Positions 18,929 through 28,194 are shown, counted from the stretch's first letter. The stretch: 64,000 bases of DNA from Chloroflexota bacterium (GCA_963170165.1 CAUJGQ010000011.1:62001-126000); one strand, 5' to 3'. The notes: generated from the sequence alone by a model not told the origin. Numbers and translations are program-made.

Positions 18929-19636
18929 CTACCGCGCCGCTGAGGCTTCGACCATGCCCGTAGCGCGGAGCTGATAGCCCAGCGACTGCCGGGCACGAAT
19001 CTCAAACGGCACGCCCCCGGCCTCGCGCAGCTTGTCGCGCAGGTGCGAAATGTGCGTCTTGATCAACGAAGCGTCCGGCTGTTCCAGCCCGCTCCAGCCG
19101 AAGGTCAATAGCCGCTCCGTGGGCGCCAGATGCGGCTGGTGCACCGCCAAGCAGAACAGGATACGCAGTTCCAGCCGGGTGAGCGCCAGCGGCCGGCCAC
19201 CTTTGGTTGCGGCGTAGCGGGCCAGGTCGACGGTCAAGTCGGCGACATTGACCAGGTCTTCAGACTCAGGCGCCGGAGCCGGCCGGGCAGCGACCCAGGC
19301 CTCGGCGCGCAGCACCACTTCCTGAGGATGGTAGGGGCGGCCGATGACGTCATGCGCACCGGCCTCCAGCAGCGCGATCACGCCCGGGCCCGACAGTCGC
19401 TCGGCAGTGGCGAACACCACCGCGCCGGGCAGATGGCTGCGCAGGCGGGCGATCGCCGCGCGCGCAACGCCATCGGCTTCACTCACACCCAGCACCACCA
19501 GTGACGGTGTAAACGGCAGGCCGTTCAGCACCCGCTCCGGCTGGCCCACACAGATCGCCTGGTGGCCGCGGCGCTTGAGCATGTGCGCCAGCAGGTCGGC
19601 CACGGCCGGGTTGGGCTCAACGATCACCGCGCGCAT
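18929..19636 (-). CDS. OmpR-type winged-helix protein with degenerate receiver domain
   Basis: [37 protein letters not shown]-terminal [12 protein letters not shown]...[12 protein letters not shown]...SLGYQL. Confidence 0.85.
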   Translation of the reverse strand: MRAVIVEPNPAVADLLAHMLKRRGHQAICVGQPERVLNGLPFTPSLVVLGVSEADGVARAAIARLRSHLPGAVVFATAERLSGPGVIALLEAGAHDVIGRPYHPQEVVLRAEAWVAARPAPAPESEDLVNVADLTVDLARYAATKGGRPLALTRLELRILFCLAVHQPHLAPTERLLTFGWSGLEQPDASLIKTHISHLRDKLREAGGVPFEIRARQSLGYQLRATGMVEASAAR

Positions 19637-19662
19637 GTGTCCCCTCCCCCTGAGCACCACGA

Positions 19663-20361
19663 TTACGCCGGAATCAGGCTGTACCCCACGCCATGCACCG
19701 TCCGGATCATCTCGTCGTTGCCCCCCGCGTCTTTGATCTTGCGGCGAATGGAACTAATGCGCGCCTTGAGCAGCGTCGCATCGTCGACGTTCTTGTAGCC
19801 CCAGATCCGCTCGGTCAAGAAGGCGTGGGACAGCACCTGCCCCGGGTATTCGGCCAGTTCGCGCAGGATGTCGAACTCCATCCGCGTGCAGAGCAGATTG
19901 ATACCGTTGAGCATTGCGGAGAAGTTGGCCGTGTCCATCTCCAGTCCCAACGCCGCGATGCGCAGGGGCGCCGGCCGGCTGTCCCCGCCGGCGCGCACCT
20001 CCCGCGGGCGGCGGCTGAGGGCGCGCACACGCGCCAGCAGTTCGCTGGGGTGAAATGGCTTCGTCAGGTAGTCGTCGCCGCCGCTCTCCAGTCCGGCGAC
20101 GATGTCGTCGATGCGGTCGAGCGATGAAAGGAACAGCACCGGCACGGCCGGCAGCCGGGTGCGTAGCCGGGGCAGCGCCTGAATCCCGGTGCCATCGGGC
20201 AGCAGAACATCGAGCACTAACAGATCCGGCGTCTTCTGCTCCAAAAAGCGGAAGGCGCCGGCGATGTCACCGGCTGCAACCGCGTCGTGCGAATCACGCC
20301 GCAGTGTCTGGCAGATGATCTCGGCGTAGTCTTCATCGTCATCGATCACCAGGATCAGCAT
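19663..20361 (-). CDS. OmpR/PhoB-family response regulator (canonical receiver)
   Basis: [76 protein letters not shown]. Confidence 0.95.
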   Translation of the reverse strand: MLILVIDDDEDYAEIICQTLRRDSHDAVAAGDIAGAFRFLEQKTPDLLVLDVLLPDGTGIQALPRLRTRLPAVPVLFLSSLDRIDDIVAGLESGGDDYLTKPFHPSELLARVRALSRRPREVRAGGDSRPAPLRIAALGLEMDTANFSAMLNGINLLCTRMEFDILRELAEYPGQVLSHAFLTERIWGYKNVDDATLLKARISSIRRKIKDAGGNDEMIRTVHGVGYSLIPA

Positions 20362-20703
20362 CGTCTCCCACCCCTGTTCGGCGACCGCCTCGCCCCAACC
20401 GCACGGGTACCAGACGCTAGGTCCAAAGGATGTCGTGAGCTCGTTGAGCCGGTGATGAGCGCTGGTGGAGTCCGGGTAGCAGCGTTACTTGACCGCCACC
20501 AAGCCGTAACGCCACTGCGACGCCCATTGCCGGAACCACCATACGCTGCCGCCGCTCGCGCTGAATCAGACATCTGAGGTATTACCGCCAGCATTCGCAT
20601 CTGCGGAACCGGCACGACTGTGGCGGGACGGGCCGCCAACCCAAACTCAACGGCTCCGGCTTAGCGTGACGGCAGCACCAACCCGGAGTGGAAGCTGCAA
20701 GGT

Positions 20704-21441
20704 ATGCCGATGGCGGTTGCGGATCGTAACACTACCGCGGTCATTCCCAGGCCAGGTGTAACGGCACTGGTCGTGTACCTGCGCCCGGCGCCGCGCGGGC
20801 GGCTGTTGCCGCTGCTGGCCGAGCTGGGTGTGTTCGTGGTGGAGCGGCAAGGGGCCGACCACGCGCTGGCGGCCGCCTTCAGCACCCGCAGCGACTTCCT
20901 GATCGTCGTCGCTGACACGGCGCCGGAGCATGTGGCGCTGGCGCGGCGGCTGCACGAGAATCTGGGATCGGTGCTGGTCGTGATTGTGCCGGCCGGAGCG
21001 CCCGCCACCGCATTTGATGAGTCGGGTGCGACCGCGATACTCGCCGACGACCTGTCCGATGACCGGTTTGCATTGGCGATTGCGCCTGCCGTACGGCAAG
21101 CCCGCTGGGAACGCAGCACCGAAGCCGCCGATGAGGAGTATGTCATCTTTGGTGATGTGCACTTCCGGGTGCTACCCCCAGCGTTGTCCCGCGCCGGGCG
21201 GGCGGTGTCACTCACGCGGGCCGAGGCCGATTTGCTGGCCGAACTGGCACGCGCCCTGGGCCGGCCGGTGCCGACCACCGAGCTTGAGCGCCGGCTGACC
21301 GGCAGCGAGACCCGCGCCGATCCGCATGGCGGCTATGTTAAGACGGTCGTGCTCCGTATCCGTCGCAAGGTCGAGGAGATCGGTGCCGACCCGCTGCTGC
21401 TGCGGAATGTCCGTGGCTACGGCTACATGCTGTCGGGCTAG
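20704..21441 (+). CDS. Winged-helix transcriptional regulator with highly degenerate receiver-like N-terminus
   Basis: C-terminal LTRAEADLLAELARALGRPVPTTELERRLTG...YVKTVVLRIRRKVEEIGADPLLLRNVRGYGYML; N-terminus lacks a recognisable phosphoacceptor. Confidence 0.8.
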   Translation: MPMAVADRNTTAVIPRPGVTALVVYLRPAPRGRLLPLLAELGVFVVERQGADHALAAAFSTRSDFLIVVADTAPEHVALARRLHENLGSVLVVIVPAGAPATAFDESGATAILADDLSDDRFALAIAPAVRQARWERSTEAADEEYVIFGDVHFRVLPPALSRAGRAVSLTRAEADLLAELARALGRPVPTTELERRLTGSETRADPHGGYVKTVVLRIRRKVEEIGADPLLLRNVRGYGYMLSG

Positions 21442-21453
21442 CGACGCCCGCTA

Positions 21454-22065
21454 CTACGGCGCGCGCTCGTCCTGCCCCCCAAACCGGATGGTGACACGGA
21501 AGCTAGCGCCATCCTGGTCAGAGGTGACGCTTGCGCCGGCTTGCTCGGCCAGGCGCTGGGCAAGGTAGCTCCCAACACCCAAGCCGTTATGGCGCCCCCG
21601 GGTACCGATCCGGTTCGTGACGGTGATCACCGGGATACTGCCATCGGCGGTCAGCACCAGCCGGACCGGCGTGTGTGGGTCATGGTGGTCGCAGGCATTG
21701 GAGAGCAGCGAATGCACCAGCGTCTCGCAGATGCCTCGCGAGCCGAAGTGGCGTGCGCGTTCGCCGCCGTCGATCACCTCGATTGGCAGGCCTGCAGCAG
21801 CGAGCTCGGCGCCAGCGACGGCGGCGACTTCGGCCGGAATGTACCACTGGGCCTCTTCTGCCACGCCGCCTCGTGCCATGACGAAGACGCGCTCGGTCGT
21901 GCGCAGCATCCGCTCTACGGTGCGCATCACCAGTTCAACTTGGTGTCGCAGCGCTTCATCGACGCTGTCCTCGGCCATCGCACGCATTGCCGTGGCCACG
22001 AGGCCGAGCGGCGAGCGCAGTTCATGATACGCAAGCGTCACCGGATCGAGCGTCAGCGCGTTCAT
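21454..22065 (-). CDS. Short cytosolic sensor histidine kinase (HisKA-HATPase, no sensor domain)
   Basis: AYHELRSPLGLVATAM (H-box), LLSNACDHHD (N-box-like), GLGVGSYLAQRLAEQAGASVTS. Confidence 0.8.
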   Translation of the reverse strand: MNALTLDPVTLAYHELRSPLGLVATAMRAMAEDSVDEALRHQVELVMRTVERMLRTTERVFVMARGGVAEEAQWYIPAEVAAVAGAELAAAGLPIEVIDGGERARHFGSRGICETLVHSLLSNACDHHDPHTPVRLVLTADGSIPVITVTNRIGTRGRHNGLGVGSYLAQRLAEQAGASVTSDQDGASFRVTIRFGGQDERAP

Positions 22066-22093
22066 AGCGAACCCTTGGGAGATGCACGCTTAG

Positions 22094-22138
22094 GATGGCA
22101 GCGCTGTCACCATATCGTGACGTGGGGTGCCTGCCATC
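22094..22138. repeat. Nested dyad upstream of the histidine kinase
   Basis: Outer arms GATGGCAG/CTGCCATC (22094-22101/22131-22138) enclose GTCAC-CATATC-GTGAC (22106-22121). Confidence 0.5.
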
Positions 22139-22180
22139 ACCAAGCAGGCTCTACCTTAGTCGCCCATTTGTAGTACGCCG

Positions 22181-22198
22181 CTAACCCAATCGGGTTAG
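22181..22198. promoter_or_regulatory. Perfect inverted repeat (operator candidate)
   Basis: CTAACCC-AATC-GGGTTAG. Confidence 0.45.
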
Positions 22199-22312
22199 TT
22201 GCCACGTTTGCAACCTTTTCGTTACCTGTCCACACTCACGCGTCTCCCTCCGCTGAGGCCCATACTCTGGCGAGCGTAATCCCCCGCTAACCCTTATTAC
22301 GAGCACGCGGCT

Positions 22313-22346
22313 GGGCGGCGGTCGGTTTCGGTTCCGGCCGCCGCCC
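22313..22346 (-). terminator. Candidate terminator hairpin for the modular secreted protein gene
   Basis: GGGCGGCGG ... CCGCCGCCC, 9-bp perfect arms ~28 nt past the minus-strand stop. Confidence 0.55.
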
Positions 22347-22373
22347 CCCGGGTACTGTGCAAGCGAGCGTGCG

Positions 22374-24692
22374 CTAAAACCCGGACTCGAGCCAGACGCG
22401 GCGTTCCAGGTAGTCCTTCACTTTGGCGATGTAGGTGCTGGCGCCGGCGTCATACCAGCGTCCCGAGTACCACAACCCCACGCAGCCCCATACGTCGCCC
22501 GCCTGATAGGTGGCGCCGTTGCCGCTGACGCTGTGTAGCCAGGTGAACGCGCCTTCGTAGCACGCCCGCCGCCAGGCAAGGGCGTAGTCCGCGTTGAAGG
22601 GCGTGCCGTTGCGCGACATCGGGAAGGTACCAATATGCGCCGTCCACTTGATCTGCAGAATGCCGAAGCTGGTTGGGCAAGGGGCACCGTACCCGGCCGG
22701 GCACAGCGACGGGTCACTGACCACATCACCCGTCTCGCTCTGCCGCCACCAGCTCTCGGCCGCGGCCTGAGCGCGGGTGAGGTCTTCATCAAACCCCCAC
22801 TTGCAGGATGCCCACTGCAAGATCTCATCGGTGGTTCCGGTGAAGTTACCGTCAATCCTTGCGGCGAAGGCGGCGGCCGCGCTGACCCGGTCAATCGAGG
22901 TCACCGTGCCACCGGTGGTGGCGTTAGCAGCGGCGTTACCCGGCCGAGGCTCCCAACTGGAACGACGCACGCGCGTGGCACAGCTGGCGCCGCTCGGCAG
23001 CGCCGAACCGGGAACGAGCGTCACGAACGCGCCCCCAGGCGTTGGAGTGGGTGTTGGCGTGCTGGTGGGCGCCGGCGTTGGAGTACTGGTGGCGGCCGGC
23101 GTTGGGCTAGGCGTTGGCGTGCTGGTGGGCGCCGGCGTTGGGCTGACGGTCGGGGCGGGGGTAACCGCACCGGTGGCCGCCAGCAACTGCACGGCATCGA
23201 CGAACACCACCGGCTGCGCCTGACCTGCCATATCCTGCAGCGTGATCCCCATGATCCACGCGCCGGCCGGCGCCAGCGTGGAAAGCGGGATGCGGTATTC
23301 CTTCCAGGTATTCCTCGGCGGCTGCCCGCCGAACTCCGCCAGACTGCGTACGGCGCCGATGCCGCGGCCCGCCTCATCGCGCAGTTGTACGCCGTACGAC
23401 TGGCCGGACTGCGTCGCCCGCAGCGCAAGACGAAGTTCGGTGTAGCCCGCGGTGCTGACCGGCGCGCCAGCCCGCAGATACAGCCCGCCCCAGGCCGCGG
23501 TCACCTGATGGCTGATGGCGAAGCGCCCGGAGAATGATGTGCGGGCGGCAAGGTTGACGGCGCTATCCCAGGACCGGTCTGCCCAGCCGGCCGCCAGCGC
23601 ATCACCGAACACCGTCAGCGCCGATTCGGGCGTCGCCGTCACCACCGGTTGCGGAGTGACCGATGCGACCGGCGTGCTGGTCGGGCTCGGTGTGGCGCTT
23701 GGGGAGGGCGTGGGTGTGGGCGTGGTCGCGGTCGCGGTCGCTTCCAGCGCCACCGCGTCGATGTACAACATCGGTTGCACCATGCCGCGCAGGTCAGTGA
23801 CCGTGAACCCCGAAATCAAGGCGCCGGACGCGCCCAGCGCCGTCAGCGGGATGCGGTACTCTTTCCAGGCTCCGGCCACCGGGTCACCGCCGAAGCCGGC
23901 CAGGTCCAGTGGGGTACCGATGCGGGCATTGCTGCTGTTGTACAGGGCAACACCATACTTCTGACCGCTCTGGCTGGCGCGGGCCATAAAGCGCAAGGTC
24001 TGGTAGGGCGTCGTGTTGACCAGCGTATTGCTATGGAGGTACAGGCCACCCCAGGGCTGCGTCACCGTGAAGGTAATGGCAGACGAGCCGCTGTGCACCG
24101 GCGCCGTGCTGGCGAAGTTGACGGTGCTACCCCATGACCAGCTGGCCCAGCCGCCCGCAAGCGCATCGGCGTAGACCGGCAACGTGGCGGCGGCGGCGGC
24201 AGTCGCGGTCGCCTGCGGGGAGGCAACCGGCTCGCTGGCCCGGCCACCACCATCAACCGTGGCCGCGGCGACGGAGAAGGCGGCAGCCTGCTGCACCGCA
24301 GCGACGAGCTGGCCCGTGTCCGCAGCAAAGAGATTCACCCGTACGGTGTGCACACCGGTCAGGCTGCCGGCTGGGATGGACCACTCACCGCTCAACGTTA
24401 GCGGTGACCGTGCCGCCAGAGCCTGCCCCTTCCAGCTGCGGATAAAGGTAATGGCGCCGCGCGGTCCCAGGACCTCAAGCTGCGCATCGACGGCCAGCGG
24501 CGCATCCGCCACCAGGCGCAGGCTGACTGTGGCCGGTGTGCCCGCGGCGGGCGTGAGCGGCGATACGGTCGCGCTGATGCTGACACCCGCAGCGATCGCG
24601 GTCCGCGACGGAGCCGGCAGCCTGGCGCCACCAAGCGCCGCAAAGACGGCAAGTGCAAGCAACGCCAGCAAGCTGGCACGACGACGATCCAT
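22374..24692 (-). CDS. Modular secreted protein: N-terminal beta-domain, two CBM/jelly-roll-like repeats, Thr/Pro linkers, C-terminal transglycosylase-like domain
   Basis: Signal sequence; internal duplication WGGLYL...YGV.L......G...LA.FGG.P....WKEYRIPL..L...GA.I.G....D..G..QP...DAV.L; TPTPTPSPS linkers; C-terminus paralogous to 4807-5586. Confidence 0.75.
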   Translation of the reverse strand: MDRRRASLLALLALAVFAALGGARLPAPSRTAIAAGVSISATVSPLTPAAGTPATVSLRLVADAPLAVDAQLEVLGPRGAITFIRSWKGQALAARSPLTLSGEWSIPAGSLTGVHTVRVNLFAADTGQLVAAVQQAAAFSVAAATVDGGGRASEPVASPQATATAAAAATLPVYADALAGGWASWSWGSTVNFASTAPVHSGSSAITFTVTQPWGGLYLHSNTLVNTTPYQTLRFMARASQSGQKYGVALYNSSNARIGTPLDLAGFGGDPVAGAWKEYRIPLTALGASGALISGFTVTDLRGMVQPMLYIDAVALEATATATTPTPTPSPSATPSPTSTPVASVTPQPVVTATPESALTVFGDALAAGWADRSWDSAVNLAARTSFSGRFAISHQVTAAWGGLYLRAGAPVSTAGYTELRLALRATQSGQSYGVQLRDEAGRGIGAVRSLAEFGGQPPRNTWKEYRIPLSTLAPAGAWIMGITLQDMAGQAQPVVFVDAVQLLAATGAVTPAPTVSPTPAPTSTPTPSPTPAATSTPTPAPTSTPTPTPTPGGAFVTLVPGSALPSGASCATRVRRSSWEPRPGNAAANATTGGTVTSIDRVSAAAAFAARIDGNFTGTTDEILQWASCKWGFDEDLTRAQAAAESWWRQSETGDVVSDPSLCPAGYGAPCPTSFGILQIKWTAHIGTFPMSRNGTPFNADYALAWRRACYEGAFTWLHSVSGNGATYQAGDVWGCVGLWYSGRWYDAGASTYIAKVKDYLERRVWLESGF
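23038..23160 (-). repeat. Tandem coding repeat for Thr/Pro-rich linker
   Basis: ggYgttggcgtgctggtgggcgccggcgttgg occurs twice within ~110 bp, encoding PTPAPTSTPTPTPTP-type linker. Confidence 0.8.
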
Positions 24693-24898
24693 GGCGGGGG
24701 CCTCCAGCACGGTACGAGCGCTGGGCAGGGACCGGCGCTACCCGGGCCGCAGGCTGAATCGTTGCCGCGTCAGCCGGGTGCGCTTCGCTCGTACCAACAC
24801 TTCGTGTATCGGCGGGAAACGGAGGCCATGGAGGTACAAGGAGTCACGAACGCATCAACGACCGGGCAGTCGGATCGTTGTGGCGCCGAAATGGCGAA

Positions 24899-24920
24899 CG
24901 CCGGTGGCGAACCACCGGCG
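24899..24920 (-). terminator. rplI terminator hairpin
   Basis: Perfect 9-bp arms CGCCGGTGG/CCACCGGCG; loop on the transcribed (minus) strand is TTCG; 38 nt past the rplI stop. Confidence 0.7.
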
Positions 24921-24957
24921 CAAGGGCGCGACTCTCGGCAGAGCAGGCGGTTGGTCG

Positions 24958-25515
24958 CTAGTCGAGGTCGTCGTACTCGTCGTCGTCGTCTGCGTCGTCT
25001 TCGCTCTCATCCTGCTGATCTTGAAGGATCGGAGCAGGCAGGGGCTCCGGCGCACGCCGCCGGCCGCTTTCCTCCGGCTCGATCTCGACAGGCAGCGCGT
25101 GGGCGACGTTCCGGGTCAGCCGCAATGTCACAGCCTTGGTGCCGACCTCGCGGATTGGCACCGTCAGCAGGATGCGGCGGCGGTCAAACTCCTCGCCGGT
25201 GACCGCCTCAATCTTGGCAGCGATGTCCGCGGCCGTGACCGAGCCGTACAGGCGGCCTTGATCGCCGACACGGGCGCGAATGACGATCGGGTTACCTTCG
25301 AGCTTCTCGATCAGCTTGCGGGCTTCAGCATCAAGGGCAGCCTGCCGCTTTTCTTCCTTCTTGGAGACCGCCTCCGCCCGCTGGAGGGCATCCTTGGTGG
25401 CGGGCACCGCCAGCCCGCGCGGAAACAGGTAGTTCCGTGCAAAGCCGGGCTTTACTTCCTTCACCTCGCCGGGGATGGCGGTGCCAAGCACCTCCTCCAC
25501 AAACACGACCTTCAT
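24958..25515 (-). CDS. rplI: Ribosomal protein bL9 with acidic C-terminal extension
   Basis: MKVVFVEEVLGTAIPGEVKEVKPGFARNYLFPRGLAVPAT; GRLYGSVTAADIA; tail QDESEDDADDDDEYDDLD; start at 25515 rather than 25602. Confidence 0.95.
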   Translation of the reverse strand: MKVVFVEEVLGTAIPGEVKEVKPGFARNYLFPRGLAVPATKDALQRAEAVSKKEEKRQAALDAEARKLIEKLEGNPIVIRARVGDQGRLYGSVTAADIAAKIEAVTGEEFDRRRILLTVPIREVGTKAVTLRLTRNVAHALPVEIEPEESGRRRAPEPLPAPILQDQQDESEDDADDDDEYDDLD

Positions 25516-25635
25516 GCTGCTCCTCCAGCGCGGCCCGTACCGGCTTGCCCGGCACGCCGAAACGCCGCCGGTGCAGTCCGCCCGGCGGCGCCGCAGACTC
25601 ATCCATCCTTGTATAGCAGTTCCGTTGGTGAGGCG

Positions 25636-26766
25636 CTACCGGCGCTCCGGGCGGACGACGGTGACCCGTTCTGCGTGGTTGGGACAGCTTGCGCGCAGAA
25701 GCGCCCGGGCTGCCTCGCGCTGCTCATCCAGTAATCCGTCGGTTAGCCCCACCGGCCGGCGGCGAACGTAGCTTGCCAGGCAGCGCGGACAGCGGATCGT
25801 TTCGCTGTCAGATGTGGCGGCAAGCCCCCGGCTCCACAACTGTTCGACGCCGAGGTTGGCCGGCGCCCGGTACGAGTGCGCCAGTTTCATGGCGTTGGTG
25901 GCGGTCTGTAACAACTGGTCAAGCTTCCATCCGTCTTCTGGCGCGCAGGCGGTGCCCACGGGCATGCTCCCGGTCAGCCGCCGGAGCCGGCGCACCAGCC
26001 CGCGCCCGCCGGTGCGTCCGGTCTCGGGTAGCAGCGCCGCAAGGATCGGCTGGCTGCTGTTCGGCCGGCCGACGACATCCCAACGTCGCAGGGTACGCAC
26101 CAGCATCGGACCGAACCGGGCTACTTCGCGCGTGCTGTCCAATCCGAACACTGCCACCGACACTTCCCTACGGTAGCGCTCTGCGCGCAGCAGCTCGCGC
26201 TCACTGATCTCCGCAAAGGCGGCGGCTTCCAGGACGCCGTCGGCGCCGTCGCCCACGCTGCCCGGTAGACAACGGCCGGCGGCGACGGCCGCGTGAGCCA
26301 GCACGGCGCCGAGCAACGAGACGTGCTGCACACCGGGCACCAGCGCGAACAGGGCGCCCAGGCTGGCGCCACCGGTGGCGATCGGGGCGACCACTACCAT
26401 CGAGCTGCGGGTGATACGCTCCAGCCGCGCACAGGGCTGCTCTCCCCATGCATCGCCAAATACCGAGAGGAGCGTACCGCTGACCGGCGTGGCCGGAGGG
26501 TGGAATGGGAACGGACCGGGGGTGATCTCAAGCCGCTCAAACAGGATTGGCTTGCCGGCAGCATCAATCAGGGCCGTGAGGAACCAGCCATCGGTGCCCG
26601 AATCGTGCACCAGGCAGCCAAGCTGGCATACCGCACCAAAGCGTCCCATCCCGGCGGACACCGCCGCGAGAATGGATGCCAGTGCATCGCTGCGGTGGGT
26701 CGCCAGCAGCATTTCCGACAGCAGCGCCATTCCGGACTGAGCCGTAGGCTTGGGCTCGGCGACCAT
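25636..26766 (-). CDS. GAF-like + degenerate GGDEF-like protein with C-terminal Cys pairs
   Basis: FAEISERELLRAERYRREVSVAVFGLDSTREV (GGDEF domain start), VVGRPNSSQPILAALLPET at GGDEF position, CPRCLASY...CPNH; start MVAEPKP at 26766. Confidence 0.6.
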   Translation of the reverse strand: MVAEPKPTAQSGMALLSEMLLATHRSDALASILAAVSAGMGRFGAVCQLGCLVHDSGTDGWFLTALIDAAGKPILFERLEITPGPFPFHPPATPVSGTLLSVFGDAWGEQPCARLERITRSSMVVVAPIATGGASLGALFALVPGVQHVSLLGAVLAHAAVAAGRCLPGSVGDGADGVLEAAAFAEISERELLRAERYRREVSVAVFGLDSTREVARFGPMLVRTLRRWDVVGRPNSSQPILAALLPETGRTGGRGLVRRLRRLTGSMPVGTACAPEDGWKLDQLLQTATNAMKLAHSYRAPANLGVEQLWSRGLAATSDSETIRCPRCLASYVRRRPVGLTDGLLDEQREAARALLRASCPNHAERVTVVRPERR

Positions 26767-26949
26767 CCGTTTGCGCCTCCATCGCAAGTATCGGTATCGC
26801 CGGTGTCCTCCTACAGCCCTGGTTCCGGCTTGGTTTCGGCACTCGGGCGCTGATGCCCCCCGCGTCAGGGATTGTCGCCAAGGGAACAGCCTGTGCCATC
26901 CATCCGGCGTAGGATGAAGGTGGAGATCGTCGTAGGGAGGAGCCCGACC

Positions 26950-27594
26950 ATGGCGCATCAATCGAACGACCACCACCGCTCTCCACCATCAACCCATCCC
27001 CGCCGGGTACTCGTTGGCGCGCTGCTGGCGGGCCTGCTCATCCTGCCAGGTGTGCACGCGGCGCGCGGCCTGGCCCGGGCTGGGCATGTAACTGTTCCGG
27101 CCCAGGCGTCGGCGCCCGCCACTCAGGAGCCCGTCGCTCTTCCACCGTGCGACATCGGCGAGGTGCCGCTGACGCTGAGTGCCGCGGAGGATCAACTGCT
27201 GGCCGTGGTCAACCGCGACCGCGCCGCGCAAGGGCTACCGGAGCTCGCCTTCTCGGAGACGCTCCAACGGGCCGCCCGCTGGAAGGCGGCCTCGCTGGCA
27301 TCGCAAGGCGAAGGCGTCGCGTTCGCGCTCGACCACAGCGATCCGGACGGACGGAGCTGGGAACAGCGGCTGCTGGACTGCGGCTACCCTGCCCGTGCGA
27401 GTTTTGCGGAGAACCTGGCAGCGGGCAACGAAGGACCTGAGGATGTGGTGGCGGCGTGGCTGGGCTCGCCGGCACATCTCGCCAACCTGCGCGACCCAGC
27501 GATGCGGTACGCCGGTATTGCCCGCGCGCGGGCGGGCGCCGTTGACGGCACGCTGATCTTCGTCTGGGTGCTGGACCTGGGGTCGGAGCCCTAA
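26950..27594 (+). CDS. Secreted CAP/SCP-domain protein
   Basis: Signal sequence; LLAVVNRDRAAQGLPELAFSETLQRAARWKAASLA; ENLAAGNEGPEDVVAAWLGSPAHLANLRDPAMRYAGIA; GGAGG-type RBS before ATG 26950. Confidence 0.9.
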   Translation: MAHQSNDHHRSPPSTHPRRVLVGALLAGLLILPGVHAARGLARAGHVTVPAQASAPATQEPVALPPCDIGEVPLTLSAAEDQLLAVVNRDRAAQGLPELAFSETLQRAARWKAASLASQGEGVAFALDHSDPDGRSWEQRLLDCGYPARASFAENLAAGNEGPEDVVAAWLGSPAHLANLRDPAMRYAGIARARAGAVDGTLIFVWVLDLGSEP

Positions 27595-27743
27595 AGCTCA
27601 CCGGGATTGGCATAGAACGGGCACGTTGCACCGGTATCGTGGTATACTTGCGAAGGTACAGCTTCCAGAGTCGAGCCGCCCCGGGTAGTCCGTCGCATGC
27701 ACGATGACCGAAGCCTCAACCACCCATTTTGACGGAGGTCATC

Positions 27744-28140
27744 GTGTCGTTTCAGGATCGCACGCTCACGTGTATGGACTGCGGAGCGCCGTTCACGTTC
27801 ACCTCAGGTGAGCAAGAGTTCTACGCATCGAAGGGGTTCACCAATGAGCCCCGGCGTTGCCCCAGTTGCCGGTCGGCCAAGCGCGCCGGTGGCGGCGGTG
27901 GTGGTGGTGGCTACAGCAGCGGTGGCGGCAGCTACGGCGGCAGCCGCGAGATGTACACTGCTACCTGCGCCTCCTGCGGCAACGAAGCCCGCGTGCCGTT
28001 CCAGCCGCGTGGCGATAAGCCCGTGTACTGCTCGGACTGCTTCCGCTCGCAGAGCGGCGGTGGCGGTGGCCGCTCCAGCTACGGCGGCGGTGGCGGCCGC
28101 GGCGGCAGCCGGTGGTCGGCGCTGACTGCCTGCTATCATT
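27744..28140 (+). CDS. Zinc-ribbon protein with Gly-rich segments; 3' end unresolved (frame stays open to 28736)
   Basis: VSFQDRTLTCMDCGAPFTFTSGEQEFYASKGFTNEPRRCPSCR ... CASCGNEARVPFQPRGDKPVYCSDCFRSQ; GGAGG RBS at 27734-27738, GTG start 27744; end coordinate approximate. Confidence 0.8.
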
Positions 28141-28145
28141 GCGGG

Positions 28146-28172
28146 GGGGCCCGCGCTGTTGCGCCGGGCCCC
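28146..28172. terminator. GC-rich hairpin between convergent genes (bidirectional terminator candidate)
   Basis: GGGGCCCG.CGC-TGTT-GCGCCGGGCCCC, one bulge. Confidence 0.6.
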
Positions 28173-28194
28173 GCGCCTGCGTCTGCCAGCGTAC

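Noticed and set aside
1-22065. Genomic island or prophage interpretation for the EPS locus
   Set aside because: No integrase, transposase, tRNA attachment site or phage genes seen; ordinary chromosomal polysaccharide locus is sufficient.
23038-23160. Possible CRISPR-like repeat
   Set aside because: Irregular repeat units with no unique spacers; encodes a TP-rich linker in frame.
24184-25734. 516-aa plus-strand ORF
   Set aside because: Antisense to the modular secreted protein and rplI, and crosses the rplI terminator hairpin.
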